In this document: positions 20,881 to 31,439 of the stretch, one piece after another | Layout: every line of letters starts with the position of its first letter | How positions within the stretch are numbered: position 1 is the first letter of the stretch | Assembly (NCBI GenBank): GCA_024509875.1 | Contig: JAMPIV010019838.1 | Location: 1-64,000, forward strand | DNA from: Oreohelix idahoensis | Lineage: Eukaryota; Mollusca; Gastropoda; Stylommatophora; Oreohelicidae | Direction: 5' to 3' | DNA length: 64,000 nt | Program-made: the position numbers and the translations under genes | The notes under the pieces: generated by a model | What the model saw: the letters and a program-made list of their open reading frames with translations, nothing else | What the model was told of the DNA's origin: nothing | The model's database searches: none

Positions 20881-21458
20881 AAGAGCATTATTCAATCAAT
20901 ATGTGGAGCAAACGGATAAAGGTGACAAAAGTTCCCGCCTGAAAATAAAGGACAGTTTTCTGGAAAATTCCCTAAGGGGCCAGATATACTTCGATCTCAT
21001 TTCTGAAGAGGACTTGGTGTACACATTGAAAACCAGCAGAAACACTGTTCCGGGTCCTGATGGTGTACAATACCATCACATTAAACAGCTCGACGACACA
21101 GCTATAATAAATATGGTGAGCGATTTCAATACCAGCATACAGAATGCTGAGGTGCCGGAAGACTGGCTACACAGTTACCTTCCGCCACTTCCTAAAACTG
21201 ACAAAGACCCCACACTGCTCAGCAGCTATCGAATTATAACACTACGGAATGTCTATCGTAAATTACTGGAAAAGATAGTTGCAAGACAAGTAATGAGCCA
21301 CCTCGAAAATGCACACATCCTTCCTGATACCCTGGGTAGCTATAGGCCTTTGAAAACAACATGGGGTAACGCTGGAACGTTAGCGTACGATGTGTACGAG
21401 GGATTCCAGGGTAAAAGAGAAACGGTGGCTGTCGCAATTAACCTAGAGGATGCTTTTA
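20880..21458 (+). pseudogene. RNase H-bearing LINE (I/Nimb-like), N-terminal part of reverse transcriptase
   Basis: A frame open from about 20,900 encodes the fingers and early palm of a non-LTR reverse transcriptase: NTVPGPDGVQYHHIKQL, SYRIITLRNVYRKLLEKIVA, and VAINLEDAF with the first catalytic region. It stops resembling RT at the Tc1-type element starting at 21,459. The next LINE residues are found after 23,646, and removing the transposon with one TA restores the frame. The RT centre with the YADD-type motif is missing even then, so the LINE already carried a deletion. The family assignment is from memory of similar RT plus RNase H proteins. Confidence 0.8.
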
Positions 21459-21859
21459 TAGCACGTTTCACTAGCTTTGCCCAACTTCAAAATGCTATAT
21501 CTCAGCGAATATATAACGCATACAAGTGAAATTTCGTGTGCGAATTTGAAATGGTATAGACCCTAGGAATTAAATTTTTCATTAAAATGCGGCCATTGGT
21601 TTCAATTTTCGTTTCTTTGCGATATAATATAAAATCCTACTTGCCAACACACATCACACGCACACATATTGAAATGTCTACAGTAAATTATACGACCTCA
21701 TTTGCACATTTTTGGTTTATCACGCAATTGGCATGATTTTAGCGTGAAATTGCGTGAAATTGCACTTCTTGAACATAAAACAGTTTATTTCCGGTGTTAC
21801 GCACACATTGTCAATCAGTGGCGTGTCTACAAAAAGTATTGTTTGGTTAAGTAGGTAAA

Positions 21860-23137
21860 ATGAGTCTGCGAGTACATTTTATGACATTACAGCAAATCAC
21901 AAATAGGATTTTTAAGTATTTCTGCAATGAAGCTACTCGAGGAAAACTATGTCATTCTATTTCAAACCCACAAAAGAGGACTATTCATGCCTTGGGGATA
22001 AGCAAACGATCATTGCACTACTGGTTAGCGACATCTGAAATTTGTAATTCCAGTGTTTTACACACGAAAAATAGGCCAAGAGTGGTGGATAATTTTGACA
22101 GAGAATTGATCCGCAGAGAAATTTGCAATATTTTTCACAAGCAGTGACTTTAAGGAAATTGAAAATTTGGTTAAGAAAGAATAAGGACATTGATATTTCC
22201 AAATCTACGCTATGGAGGACTATTAGGAGTTTGGGATTCAATTTTAGAAAATATGTTGGTGGTAGAAACCTTATTTGTGAGAAGCCTCATATAGTTGCAA
22301 TGAGAAGCAAATATTTACGCGAGGTCAGAGAATTGAGAAGAGATTGTTATGATTTTGTGTATTTAGATGACACTTGGATCAATGCGCACCACAGTAATGA
22401 ACGAGAATGGCAATCATCTGATGGGACAACTAAGAGACTAGTATCAAGCAGCAAAGGACAGCGCCTAACAATTGCACATGCAGGAAGCAGCCATCATGGG
22501 CTTCTAAATAATACTGAACTCACATTTGTTTCAAAATCCACAGATAATAGGGATTATCATACAGAGATGAATGGCAAGATATTTCAAGATTGTATTGTGA
22601 ATCATGTACTTCCTTCATTGGATAGACCGTCGTGTTTGACAATGGACAATGCTTTATATCACAACGTTGTGGCACCAGAAGATTAAGTTCCTAATTCATC
22701 AAGTACTAAAGATGTAATAAAGATTTGGCTGACCAAAAACGACATTCAACGAAATGTCCCTGAAGCCTGAATTACTTGGAATTGTAAAAAAGACACAGCA
22801 TACAAAGATATTTCACATAGACAAGGCAATCCATGAACATGGTCACAGATGTTTAAGATTGCCTCCTTACCATTCGACCTTAAACCCAATAGAATTAGCC
22901 TGGGCTAAAATTAAGGAACAGGTAGCAACAGAAAATAGAACGTTCAAATTAAAAGATGTTGAAATACTTACAAAAGCCGCCATCTCCAATATAGCCAGGG
23001 ATTATTGGAAGAAATGTGAGAACCATGTGTTACAAGAGGAAGGGGAATATTGGAAGAATGATGGTTTGTCCTTCATTCAGCCGAGATTGATTATCAATTT
23101 CTCAGAGACATCTGATTATGATTCGGATAAAGTTTAA
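21860..23137 (+). pseudogene. Broken DDE transposase, long-spacer (about DD82E) Tc1/mariner relative
   Basis: ATG at 21,860. The first frame (to 22,147) has a helix-turn-helix-like start (KRTIHALGISKRSLHYWL). A frameshift near 22,125-22,147 leads to the second part, with YLDDTWINAHHS (first Asp), GQRLTIAHAGSSHHG and TMDNALYHN (second Asp, codon at 22,645). A stop at 22,684 and another frameshift near 22,752 precede HRCLRLPPYHSTLNPIELAWAKIK (Glu codon at 22,892). About 82 codons separate the second Asp from the Glu, far more than the 34 to 39 of ordinary Tc1 and mariner but typical of a group common in invertebrate genomes. All three catalytic residues survive. Confidence 0.85.
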
Positions 23138-23611
23138 TTTCTTTAAAGATGACCTTACCGTTATTTACAAGCAGATTAGAGGAGCAACGTTCCATTATGA
23201 TATTTATGAACCGCAAAGAGGTGATACCTATTGAAATAATTAGATCAATGAAGGTCCAGTTTGGTAGCGCATTAAATGTCAATGACAAACAATGTCACGA
23301 GTATCTCCCATGCAGATCATTTAAGAAATCATCTTCAACAGGTATTCATGTGTAAACGTGATGGCCACATTATTGTAATAGTAGACACGCCTATGCCTAT
23401 TCAATTCACAGAATCTGTGACTGAAGTGGTAAAATTTCTTTCTTCGATACACAATAATTAGTATGCCGACAAAGATCAAAGGATTTCATCCGTTTATGGG
23501 AACTGGACAAGATGCACAGATATAAAGTATATATTTGTTGGGTCTAACCCAATATAACATCGTATGCAAAAAATGGCATTAATACGTTCGACGGTTAATC
23601 AGATAATTACA
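23138..23611 (+). other. Unexplained 470-bp stretch between transposase and right TIR
   Basis: It holds two overlapping short frames (23,149-23,355 and 23,276-23,461), one with REVIPIEIIRSMKVQFGS-like and the other with GHIIVIVDTPMPIQFTESV-like residues (paraphrased from the frames). I recognise neither. It could be a longer transposon 3' region, a captured host fragment or chance. Confidence 0.4.
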
Positions 23612-23646
23612 TTTGAAGTTGGGCAAAGCTAGTGAAACGTGCTATA

Positions 23647-25000
23647 ACAGTGTAGACTTTGCAACCCTAATAGTCAGTGGGCGGAACATTGAAAGACTAG
23701 ACAGGCTGAAGTATCTGGGAGTAACGTTTGATCGTGGGCTGTCGTTCAAGTATTATGTGGAACTGATTATTCGGAAGTGCAAGCGAGGACTGGCAGTCTT
23801 AAAAACAATGGCTGCTGCGCGCTTGGAACAGAGACTACTGTTTCTCCTGTATCACCAGCTCGTGATTTCAGTAATTTTGTATGGGCTAGAAATACGCACG
23901 CTGTCAGTTTCACAATGTGAACGACTGGAACGCTTTCAAAATGAAGGGATGCGACTAGTTTTGGGCTGCACGCGTGATACTCCCGTTGTGACAATGAGAT
24001 ACATGCTTAGATTGCTGTCAATTATATCCAGATATGCGATAGCCCAGACAAAAGCCTGTAGGCGGATAACCAGCGACAAAAGACCCCCTACATGAGAACG
24101 TAGTTGACATCAAAGGAGCAAGAATAAAGAAGGGGATGTCATGGATGACACAGACAGAGGTCAGATTGGTCAGGTGACCAGGGTTGAAAATAAATCCAGA
24201 GTGGAAGAGTAGAGTAAGTCAGGGGAAAACTGGATAAACTACCAGTAGATCATCATTAACCTTGGCAGAGAGTGCAGATCTTGGGGCAGTGGAAAAGCAG
24301 AGCTGGAGATTAATCAGCTGATAAGTGATCGTGCTGGGGATGATGACACCATTGTGTACACTGATGGTCTGTAGTGCGTGGTGAGAAATCAGGATGGGGC
24401 TTCTCTGCGAGAATAAAGGTAGGGTCGTCGCTGAACAGAGTGGAGCCTACATCATATGACAAAAACCTCCAGATGAGAATGGAGGTAGAGGCAGTTACTG
24501 CAGCACTGAGGAGGCTGTCTAAAACTCCATGAACCAGGGCAGTTATATTGTTAGACTCTCAAGCCATGCTTCGGAAAGTTCAGAACGGATGGCTGCGGCA
24601 AGAATGGAAAACATGAATAGAATCCCCAAGTCTTCAAGAACTGGTGTGGATCTACTGTCCTGGTCATGCAGGGGCACGTGGCAATGAGAGAGCTAACAGA
24701 CTGGCCTCGAGAGCACCCATAGTGGGGACACTGGACATGGATAAGGGAGAGATACTAACGGCAATTAATGATCGCCTGCTGGATAATGACACTGCAATGG
24801 ATGAATCAACAAGGCAGAGACCGTTGGAGTTTGGCATCAAACGTGGGACCAGCAGAAATGAACGTGAGAGAGGATGCATCCGCCATGTGTACAGCCAGCG
24901 TGCTACATGTACAATTAGCATTCATACTTTTCGACATTTGCTGAGGGAGACTGAGCACCTATGGGTTTGCCCGGAGTGCAGTGAGGTCGATTCTGATTAA
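23647..25000 (+). pseudogene. RNase H-bearing LINE, RT thumb, RNase H and C-terminus
   Basis: Continues the LINE of 20,880-21,458. The RT thumb reads LDRLKYLGVTFDRGLSFK, LLFLLYHQLVISVILYGL and ERFQNEGMRLVLGCTRDTP up to 24,095. After decayed sequence with stops, an RNase H domain follows: VYTDG near 24,355, EVEAVTAALRRL near 24,485, LLDSQA near 24,550, and WIYCPGHAGARGNERANRLA near 24,645-24,705. The C-terminus reads FRHLLRETEHLWVCP, and the stop is at 25,000. Several stops and frameshifts make it a pseudogene. A CPGHAG-type RNase H is characteristic of I-group LINEs. Confidence 0.85.
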
Positions 25001-25084
25001 CAATAACGCTGCCCACTTAATGTTTGCTCGCGAGGCATTGTTAGTTCAGTTTCCTGTGACGTTATATGAAATGGATCATTGATC

Positions 25085-25175
25085 GAAAAATTAATTTATG
25101 TCGTTGACGGGCCGGATAAAATGAAGACGTGGGCCAAATCTGACCCGCGGACCGTAGAGAGCCGATGATGCGAAG
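25085..25175. mobile_element. Possible end of a non-autonomous hAT element
   Basis: GGGCCGGATAAAATG, GGGCCAAATCTGACCCGCGGACCGTAG and GCCGATG are the phrases seen at the ends of many hAT elements (GGGCC...CCCGCGGGCCG). I see no matching other end nearby. Confidence 0.45.
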
Positions 25176-25179
25176 TGCA

Positions 25180-27280
25180 GTATTATGTCATGTCATCTTT
25201 GAGACTTTCTGGTGTTTTCATGGTACGTTTCCATGGCCTGGTAGGTCTGCTGCTATTTCCCAGCCGTTTGCCCCATTATGGATTGTAGTGAAGCTCGTGT
25301 TGATATATTTGGAAGAACGTTCGAATGGGAGAATCGTTAGAACTCTTCTTCCATGGAGCAATTTACCGGTTTCTGTTTTCGGAACCTAGTATTGTCACTC
25401 ATCTTCCCAGCTGTAATTGGGTACATGACTCTGCTTTTGAGTTTGGGAAGGCGGAAGCAGCGAGGAAAAGAGAGCTGGTCACACCACCTGATAACGCTAG
25501 CTAGACATATAATAGTGTACAGATCACTCGTCTACGGCGGTATCTGCTATGTGATTACCTTTACCTTTTTTTTAAACTTATTTTTGGACAGCATCCGCGT
25601 ATCTTGCTCTGAAGGATTAGACCGGCCTATATGTGCTGGTTATGCAGTTTAGCTACAAAATATTCATGTTTGTTTTAGCTGCCAACTAAATGCTTTGTTG
25701 TCTATGCATATCATACATATATCATTTTTGCCCTATCGGTGCCTGACGTGTTAAGTACTGTACATGTAAGGTTTAGGTTCTTTTTTCCAATTTCTAGTAT
25801 GCTCATGCCAGGAGAAGCAACCCATGTATTGCTATTGGTTTCCACGGTTTTGACCCTTGGTCTGGCACTCATCTCCTTTACTTCGTTTTTCGTCACCCCT
25901 TGATATTCATGTGGTTAGCTTTCTCATTTCCATGTGTAGTTAGCACAGTTGTAGTTAAGGTCTGTCACATAACCGTTTGTTATGTTTGTTCCATTTCCGG
26001 AGAGCCAAAAATGTAAGCTTTTTATTTAATCTTAGGCGTTTCATCTTTAAATAAATAAGAAGACACAAAAGGCGCTTGTCCTCTCGTTTCCGTTTCCCCC
26101 CTTCCTTCTACTCGTCCTGCTCTTGTAATCTTTAATTGTATTGTGCTGCCAACTATCAAAACTCTGTCGATCTGTCTGTCTCCCTCCCTATAATTCTGTC
26201 TTCCTATCGTTCAAGTCTGTCTGTCTGTCTCCCTATCGTCCAGTCTACCTTTCGTTCAAGTCTGTCGGTATCCCTCTCTTTTTTTTTTTTTTTTTTGCCT
26301 TGTAATATTCTGGGTAAGACCATGAAAGTCATGTATTCTTCACCTTTTTGCGTGCGTGCGTGCGTGCCATGGATCCTTTTGACTGTCCAGTGAAGGCTAC
26401 GGACCCATTCTTATTTTTAAAAAACAATGTACATAAAGGCATAGTTTAAAATTAGACATTCTTAAATTTTAAGTTGTGTACCCGGGCCCCCTAAAATCCT
26501 TTCACCGACTCCCGAGGGAGTCCACGGACCAAGGTTAAGGGCACATCTCGAAAGCTTCCCGTATTTCCAGCAGTATTATTTATTTCCACCAACAAGGTTA
26601 CGGAGTCTAAACTTTCGCAGACGACGGATTCTATCGCAGATAGATACAGTACAGTCACATGCCACACATAAGATTTTGGCAGAAAGTTCTGGCTGCAGTA
26701 CTTAACGAGCCGAAAATTCCTGCTAACTCTGTTTGTCTCAAATTTCTGAAATTCCAGTCTGGAGTTAGCATTAATCTAGGTTATGATAATATGATTTTTT
26801 TCCCCACTGTATGAATGTTTTATGTACGTCATCGTTAATCTTCGGCTCTCTGTGGAACAGTCCTCCAAGAAGATCGCGCCCGGCTTGCTTGTCCTGTGCC
26901 GTCCAGTTAAGATAATTCTGTTTCTTCTTTATCCTGTCTGGATGTGTGTCCCAGTCCCCCTCTCCGTGGTGTTTTACGGTATCTGTTTCTCATCCCTAGG
27001 TTAACGAAAGAATGAACTGGGTCTGGAGGCACCCCTCCCTCTACCTTTTGTCAGAATTCACATATTTTTTCCGGATTTTATCTATCCTGTCTACCCAAGT
27101 GGTTGTGAAACTAATGTTTGCTTTGCCGTATCTTTGTCTTTCTATGTTAATTTCAGACCAGATTGATATGATTGAAACAGTTGGACAGACAGACAATTAT
27201 ATCAAAACAAGAATAAAAAAGGCAAGATCAGCTTTCATTGCATGGGGGAAATATATAGAACTCAAAGTGAATCAAGTCCA
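25180..27280. other. Decayed intergenic or intronic sequence
   Basis: No gene recognised. Contains TCTG-rich simple repeat at 26,160-26,290, a T run at 26,278-26,296, and at 26,500-26,545 a phrase (CACGGACCAAGGTTAAG) like the inner end of hAT elements. Open frames here have no recognisable domain. Confidence 0.5.
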
Positions 27281-27283
27281 ACA

Positions 27284-27606
27284 CTTACTTATTTAGTCGT
27301 TCGTCTTCTACAGTGGGGTGTAGAAGTTTGGAGGAAGGAGCGCCAAACTATCCTATCGGCTGTCTTCCTTCTGGCCTGGTTCCATTCTTGTCCTTGGTCC
27401 TTCAAAGATTGTCTAATGTTGTCCTCCCAGCGGACTCTAGGTCGTCCTGGAAGTCTGGATCCCTGGCTCTTAGTTTCCCATACTTGTCGTGGTAGCCGAT
27501 CTTCTTCCATTCTGCAGACATGGCCAGACCGTCGTAGTTGGAACTGTTCTTCTTGAGTCTGCAGTGGCTGGGTTTTGAGGCCTTGCCGTATCGTCCAACA
27601 CAAAAA
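27284..27606 (-). mobile_element. RTE-type LINE, 5'-truncated 3' end (minus strand)
   Basis: The minus frame from about 27,603 reads SGHVCRMEEDRLPRQVWE, GRPRVRWEDNIRQSL and EWNQARRKTADRI, the conserved end of the RT protein of this LINE. The same protein end occurs at 63,140-63,380 on the plus strand. On the minus strand the copy ends in AAATAAGTAAGT, a short (TAAG)n tail like that of the other copy, so this is a 5'-truncated insertion of the same family. Confidence 0.85.
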
Positions 27607-28954
27607 TTAGCATCTCCAACTCATATTGTAAGAAACATTGAGAGCAACAAAAACAGCAACAACCAAGATGTTACAGGCTTTCTTGAATGGATGATTGTAT
27701 ACAATTACAATAGAATGATTGAAATGGTATGACAAGATAACCAGTATGGAGCTGATAAAGACAGCCAGAGAAGTGCCAGTAGAACATGAGACGAGAAGAC
27801 GCTGGCAATGAGTAGGGCACAGACTCAGGAATTCTATTGATAGTATTATCAGGTAGTCCTTGTTCTGCGCGTACTGTGCTGTTGCGTAATGCAAACTGTC
27901 TTTGAGATGAAAAGTTCGTCAGGTAGAGTTATTTACTATTGCACATAGATCCGTCAAAAACGACGGGGGAAAAAATAGAAGTAACAAAAGTTTAATCGGA
28001 CACACGTAGACGTTGAAAGTTATAAAAAAAAATGTGCAGTTAAAAACAAAACAAAAAACTTGTCAGTATGACTTGTACAAAGGGCTGTATGTAAAGTGTT
28101 GTTGACGCGAGCCCGAACTGACATGTTCTTCCCATCCTCCCCACACTTTAGAAGCAGGTATGTTCCAGTGTTAATACATTTTACTTTGTTTTTGGACATA
28201 CAAATTAAACTTTTTAATTTCTATTAGGTATTAAAAGCAGTTATCGAATATTATAAAATAGTCGCCATAACTCTTAACGCTCTTTAGAAGCGTCATCATC
28301 CACACTTACGTTTAACCTAATTCCACCTTTACCCGTCTGGATTTTTCAAAGTTGAAATACGTACGAAAGTTATTTGTAACGAATCTCAACTCTTGTGTCT
28401 GTTGGAACAGCAGAATTCATCACTTTTTAACTTTCTCCTCAGGTTCTCATCTAGAAATAAACGTAATGCGTGAAATGTATCATTCGTTTAAAAACAAATA
28501 CCTTAAACCAGAGAATTTCAAATCCCTCTTACAGTATTTTTTGTCGACTTGCACTGTTTTTTTTTTTTAATTAAGATTTTAATCATATTTGCTTTCAACT
28601 TTTTTTTTAATACTTTCCTTGTAACATTATTTTTTCCATTCTATACCAGTTACTTAACAGTATGAGTTTACTTCGTTTTAGAATGCAATGTAGAATGAGA
28701 AATCTGTATAGTTTGTGAGATTATCTGTTTATGTTTTTCGTTCCTGTTCTTCAATGATCTTTTCCTTGGCAGACTGATGTATTTTTTCACAATATAGTAT
28801 TAAAACTTGATCATGTTAGTGGTAGTTAAGGTTTTACACTAAGAATTCCGACGTTTACCGAGTTTCACTGTGTACTGGCAAGCATAATTCTCACGTTTCT
28901 GCTTCCCGTATCTTTTGTACGCCGTTGTTTAAAACAATCGGCAGTTACCTTTTG

Positions 28955-29205
28955 GCTCCTGATAAAGCTTGGATCCATCTCTAAAGCTGGTCCCCACTTT
29001 CAGGAAGCCTGTACCAACAGCCATCTTGTGATGTTGCAGCGGTGGTTTAACTAGCACGTTGTTGTAAATTATGAGGTTGCCAGTGCCTTGCACATTCTAC
29101 ATATTAGTCGCCTGTTACGGCATGCCTGAGGTTGCAGTATGCCTATTCTTTCTTTGTCTCCTCAGATACCCCCCTAAGAGCTACACGGGGCGTTGTTCAT
29201 AATCA
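28955..29205 (-). repeat. SINE-like repeat family R1, copy 1
   Basis: Shares with the other R1 copies the block AGGAAGCCTG-(T/C)ACCA, then TTATGAGGTTG..., TTAGTCGCCTGTTACGGCATGCCTGAGG, and the end phrase TTTGTCTCCTCAGATACCCCCCTAAGAGCTACA. In plus orientation the family reads GACTAATATGAGGTTGTGCATG...GCTCCATAAGGAGCAC with a GAT-rich tail. No coding capacity. Confidence 0.7.
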
Positions 29206-29224
29206 CAATCATCAGGTGCCATCT

Positions 29225-29620
29225 CCACATCGAAGGTCAGCTACAGTGGATCTCCAGCGTCTTCTGTCTCCGTACTTCGTGGTGCACTCTGATGGATACT
29301 TTCCTGTCCACATCTCTTGCTGTTATCTTACCCTTTACAGCGCTGCCCTCCCATCTCATGTTTTCTTTCAACGCTTCCTTCCACTGAGGTCTTCAGTGTC
29401 CGGTATTATGTCTTTTTACATGGCCAGAATATTTTAGCTGTCTAATTTTGATCTCCTTCATTAATTCTCTTTTCATTCCTAGGTTTTCTATGACCTCTTT
29501 ATTTCTTTTCTTTTCTTTCTATGAGATGCGTTTCATTCTTTTATATAACCACATCTCAAGGGCCTCAATTCTTTTTTCCCTGTTTTCATCATACTAAGTG
29601 AGAAATATTCAGTTCCACTT
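29225..29620 (-). pseudogene. LINE 3' end, second family (minus strand, decayed)
   Basis: The minus strand reads IEALEMWLYKRMKRIS, then NKEVIENLGMKRELMKEIKIRQLKYSGHVKRH and PQWKEALKENMRWEG, with stops between. This is the C-terminal signature of another RTE-like RT family (EAVEMW-YRRM, R-LKF-GHI-R). Not a functional gene. Confidence 0.65.
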
Positions 29621-29639
29621 TACTCTCACCATTTGTCCA

Positions 29640-30400
29640 GTTAAAAAAAAAAAAAAAAAGAAGTATTATCGTCTTCTGGCAACCTTACGATACGTAATCA
29701 TCTCTCAGCTTGGCTCTTGTTCTTTAATATCATAGTTATTATCAACCTTTTGTATAATGTTAAGTGATGAGTAACACACACATACAGTTATTAACATGTT
29801 TCCGTGTAATGTTAAGTGGTGAGTGACACACATATAGACTAAGTTGTAGATGTAGCGGCTGGTTACTTGTGCTCATCCTTAATGTCGCAGTGTATGTCCT
29901 GTTTCCGGAAAGCAATCTTAACTAACGCCAAATACACTGTGTTGTGGTGACACTGCTGGCACATCTCCGGTACATCGGGTCCTTGTACAGTGGAATAACT
30001 CGATGATGCAGATCTGTTAATTCTAACGGAATTTCTTAAAATTATTAGCACAAGTACAAGTCGTTTGTATTAGTCATGTCATTGGGCCAAAAGAGCTGGA
30101 AAGCTCGAGCGCCGCTGGTTAGAGGAAAAAAAAAAAAAAAAACTAAGACAATTATTACTTCACCATAAACTATAGTCTCATTCATTGGAATATTGTTAAG
30201 TCTTTCATTTCGCCATCTCTCAGCACATCTATAAACATCTTTTTCTTTCTTTTATCATTTTTAACTTAAAAAACAGGAAGTCCGCAAAGAAAACAGTTTA
30301 AAAACTATTTGCTTAAATGATTAAAATGGAAAGAATTAAGTTTAAGTGGCTAAAAAACGAAATTGTGTGTGTGTTTCATTTTAAACAAATTGTTAAGGAC
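29640..30400. other. Stretch without recognisable gene
   Basis: Simple A runs (29,642-29,659 and 30,124-30,143) and short direct repeats of TTAAGTGRTGAGT...CACACATA at 29,760-29,850. No domain in any open frame. Confidence 0.5.
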
Positions 30401-30402
30401 CT

Positions 30403-30480
30403 TTTTGCGCATCATATGGGTCGATATCTTTGAGACCCATCATATGGGTCGATATCTTTGAGACCATATGATGCGCAAAA
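30403..30480. repeat. Perfect 17-bp inverted repeat enclosing a tandem repeat
   Basis: TTTTGCGCATCATATGG (30,403-30,419) is exactly complementary to 30,464-30,480. The 44-bp loop contains GTCGATATCTTTGAGA twice. The structure would fold as a strong hairpin. Confidence 0.9.
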
Positions 30481-30482
30481 TG

Positions 30483-30545
30483 ACACTTCTTCTTCTTCGT
30501 ACACTCTCAGACGTCCACTTGAATGTTCTCAAAGAAAGCAGTAGT
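30483..30545 (-). repeat. LINE/SINE tail fragment with (TTC)n
   Basis: CTTCTTCTTCTTCGTACACTCTCAGACGTCCACTTGAATG resembles 39,813-39,855. Read on the minus strand it ends in (GAA)n, as a LINE 3' tail would. Confidence 0.5.
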
Positions 30546-31128
30546 CAGTTTGAGGCTATTTGAATCCCCGTAAAGCTTTTCCACGAAAGGAACTGGCGTC
30601 GGCCATATCCGCTTTCTCTGTATCGCATATAAGGGGTAACTTTGAAGCAGATGTTAATTCTAGCCCTTTGCTTCTGTGTAGCCTAGCGGAACGCTACGGA
30701 GTTATTGACATTTTGCTTTCTATGTAATGACGTCATCATGGAGCGGCCTACGTTGCACTGTTTCGTTAGGCCTGTGGCCCAGTACATCCGATTTCAACGG
30801 GCATTTATGTCGGGTTGCCTTCCTTAGCCTTTGACTGTCCCCAGCCTACCTGCAAGGCAGCAGTGTGGTCTCACTGTCTGACTGAATTCTAAAAAAAAAC
30901 ATGTAGAAAATCACTAACGTCAATAGTTAAGTCGCCATATTGGCAAGAGGAAAAAGACACGATCGAGTTCGAATTTTATGCGCGACCATCGCAAGTAACG
31001 TGCGAATGTTTTGAATAGCAACTGGATTCTTTTGTGTTGATATAAATCCAGTGGACGGCTGTATACAGTTTGGAGAGTGTATTTGAATATTATGTCTGAT
31101 CGGACCTACAATAGAAGTTAAATGCTTT

Positions 31129-31425
31129 TCAAAGTTCTTCTTCTTCTTCTTCGTTCGCCCTGAAAAGGACGGTGGTTGCGTTGTGTCTGTTTACGCCTAA
31201 GCTGTGATATCTGCACCTTTCGGTCGACACATCCGACTTCAGCATGGCATTTTTTAGGGACCGGGTTTGCCTTCCCATTGCGATCCGCACTCGCTCAGCC
31301 AGACTGCACTGCTGCAGACTGTTTCCAGGACCACCACGTGGAGGTGGAGTGCGGTCTTGACCAGCTCTGGTTCGCTGGTCCTGATGCAAGCAGTACAGCT
31401 ATGGGTCGCTGACTGCATTCACTAT
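31129..31425 (-). repeat. Dispersed repeat family R2, copy 1 (about 290 bp)
   Basis: Matches 55,470-55,750 along its length: CGCCCTGAAAAGGACG, GCACCTTTCGG, GTTTGCCTTCCC, TGTTTCCAGGACCACCAC, and TATGGGTCGCTGACTGCATTC. It starts with a (TTC)n run, so on the minus strand it would end in (GAA)n like a SINE tail. A shortened, diverged relative may lie at 30,765-30,890. Confidence 0.75.
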
Positions 31426-31439
31426 TGCTGCATCTTGGG

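Larger units (their letters stand above)
21459..23644 (+). mobile_element. Tc1/mariner-superfamily (IS630-type) transposon with 33-bp TIRs, inserted in the LINE
   Basis: 2,186 bp bounded by perfect 33-bp terminal inverted repeats (21,459-21,491 beginning TAGCACGTTTCACTA, and its reverse complement at 23,612-23,644), with TA on both sides (21,457-58 and 23,645-46). Inside is a broken DDE transposase. TA target duplication plus the DDE family place it in the IS630-Tc1-mariner superfamily. Perfect TIRs suggest the ends are young or still recognised, although the transposase is dead. Confidence 0.93.

Noticed and set aside
30403..30480. microRNA precursor
   Set aside because: The stem is only 17 bp with a 44-bp loop that contains a tandem repeat, unlike a precursor of about 22 paired bases.
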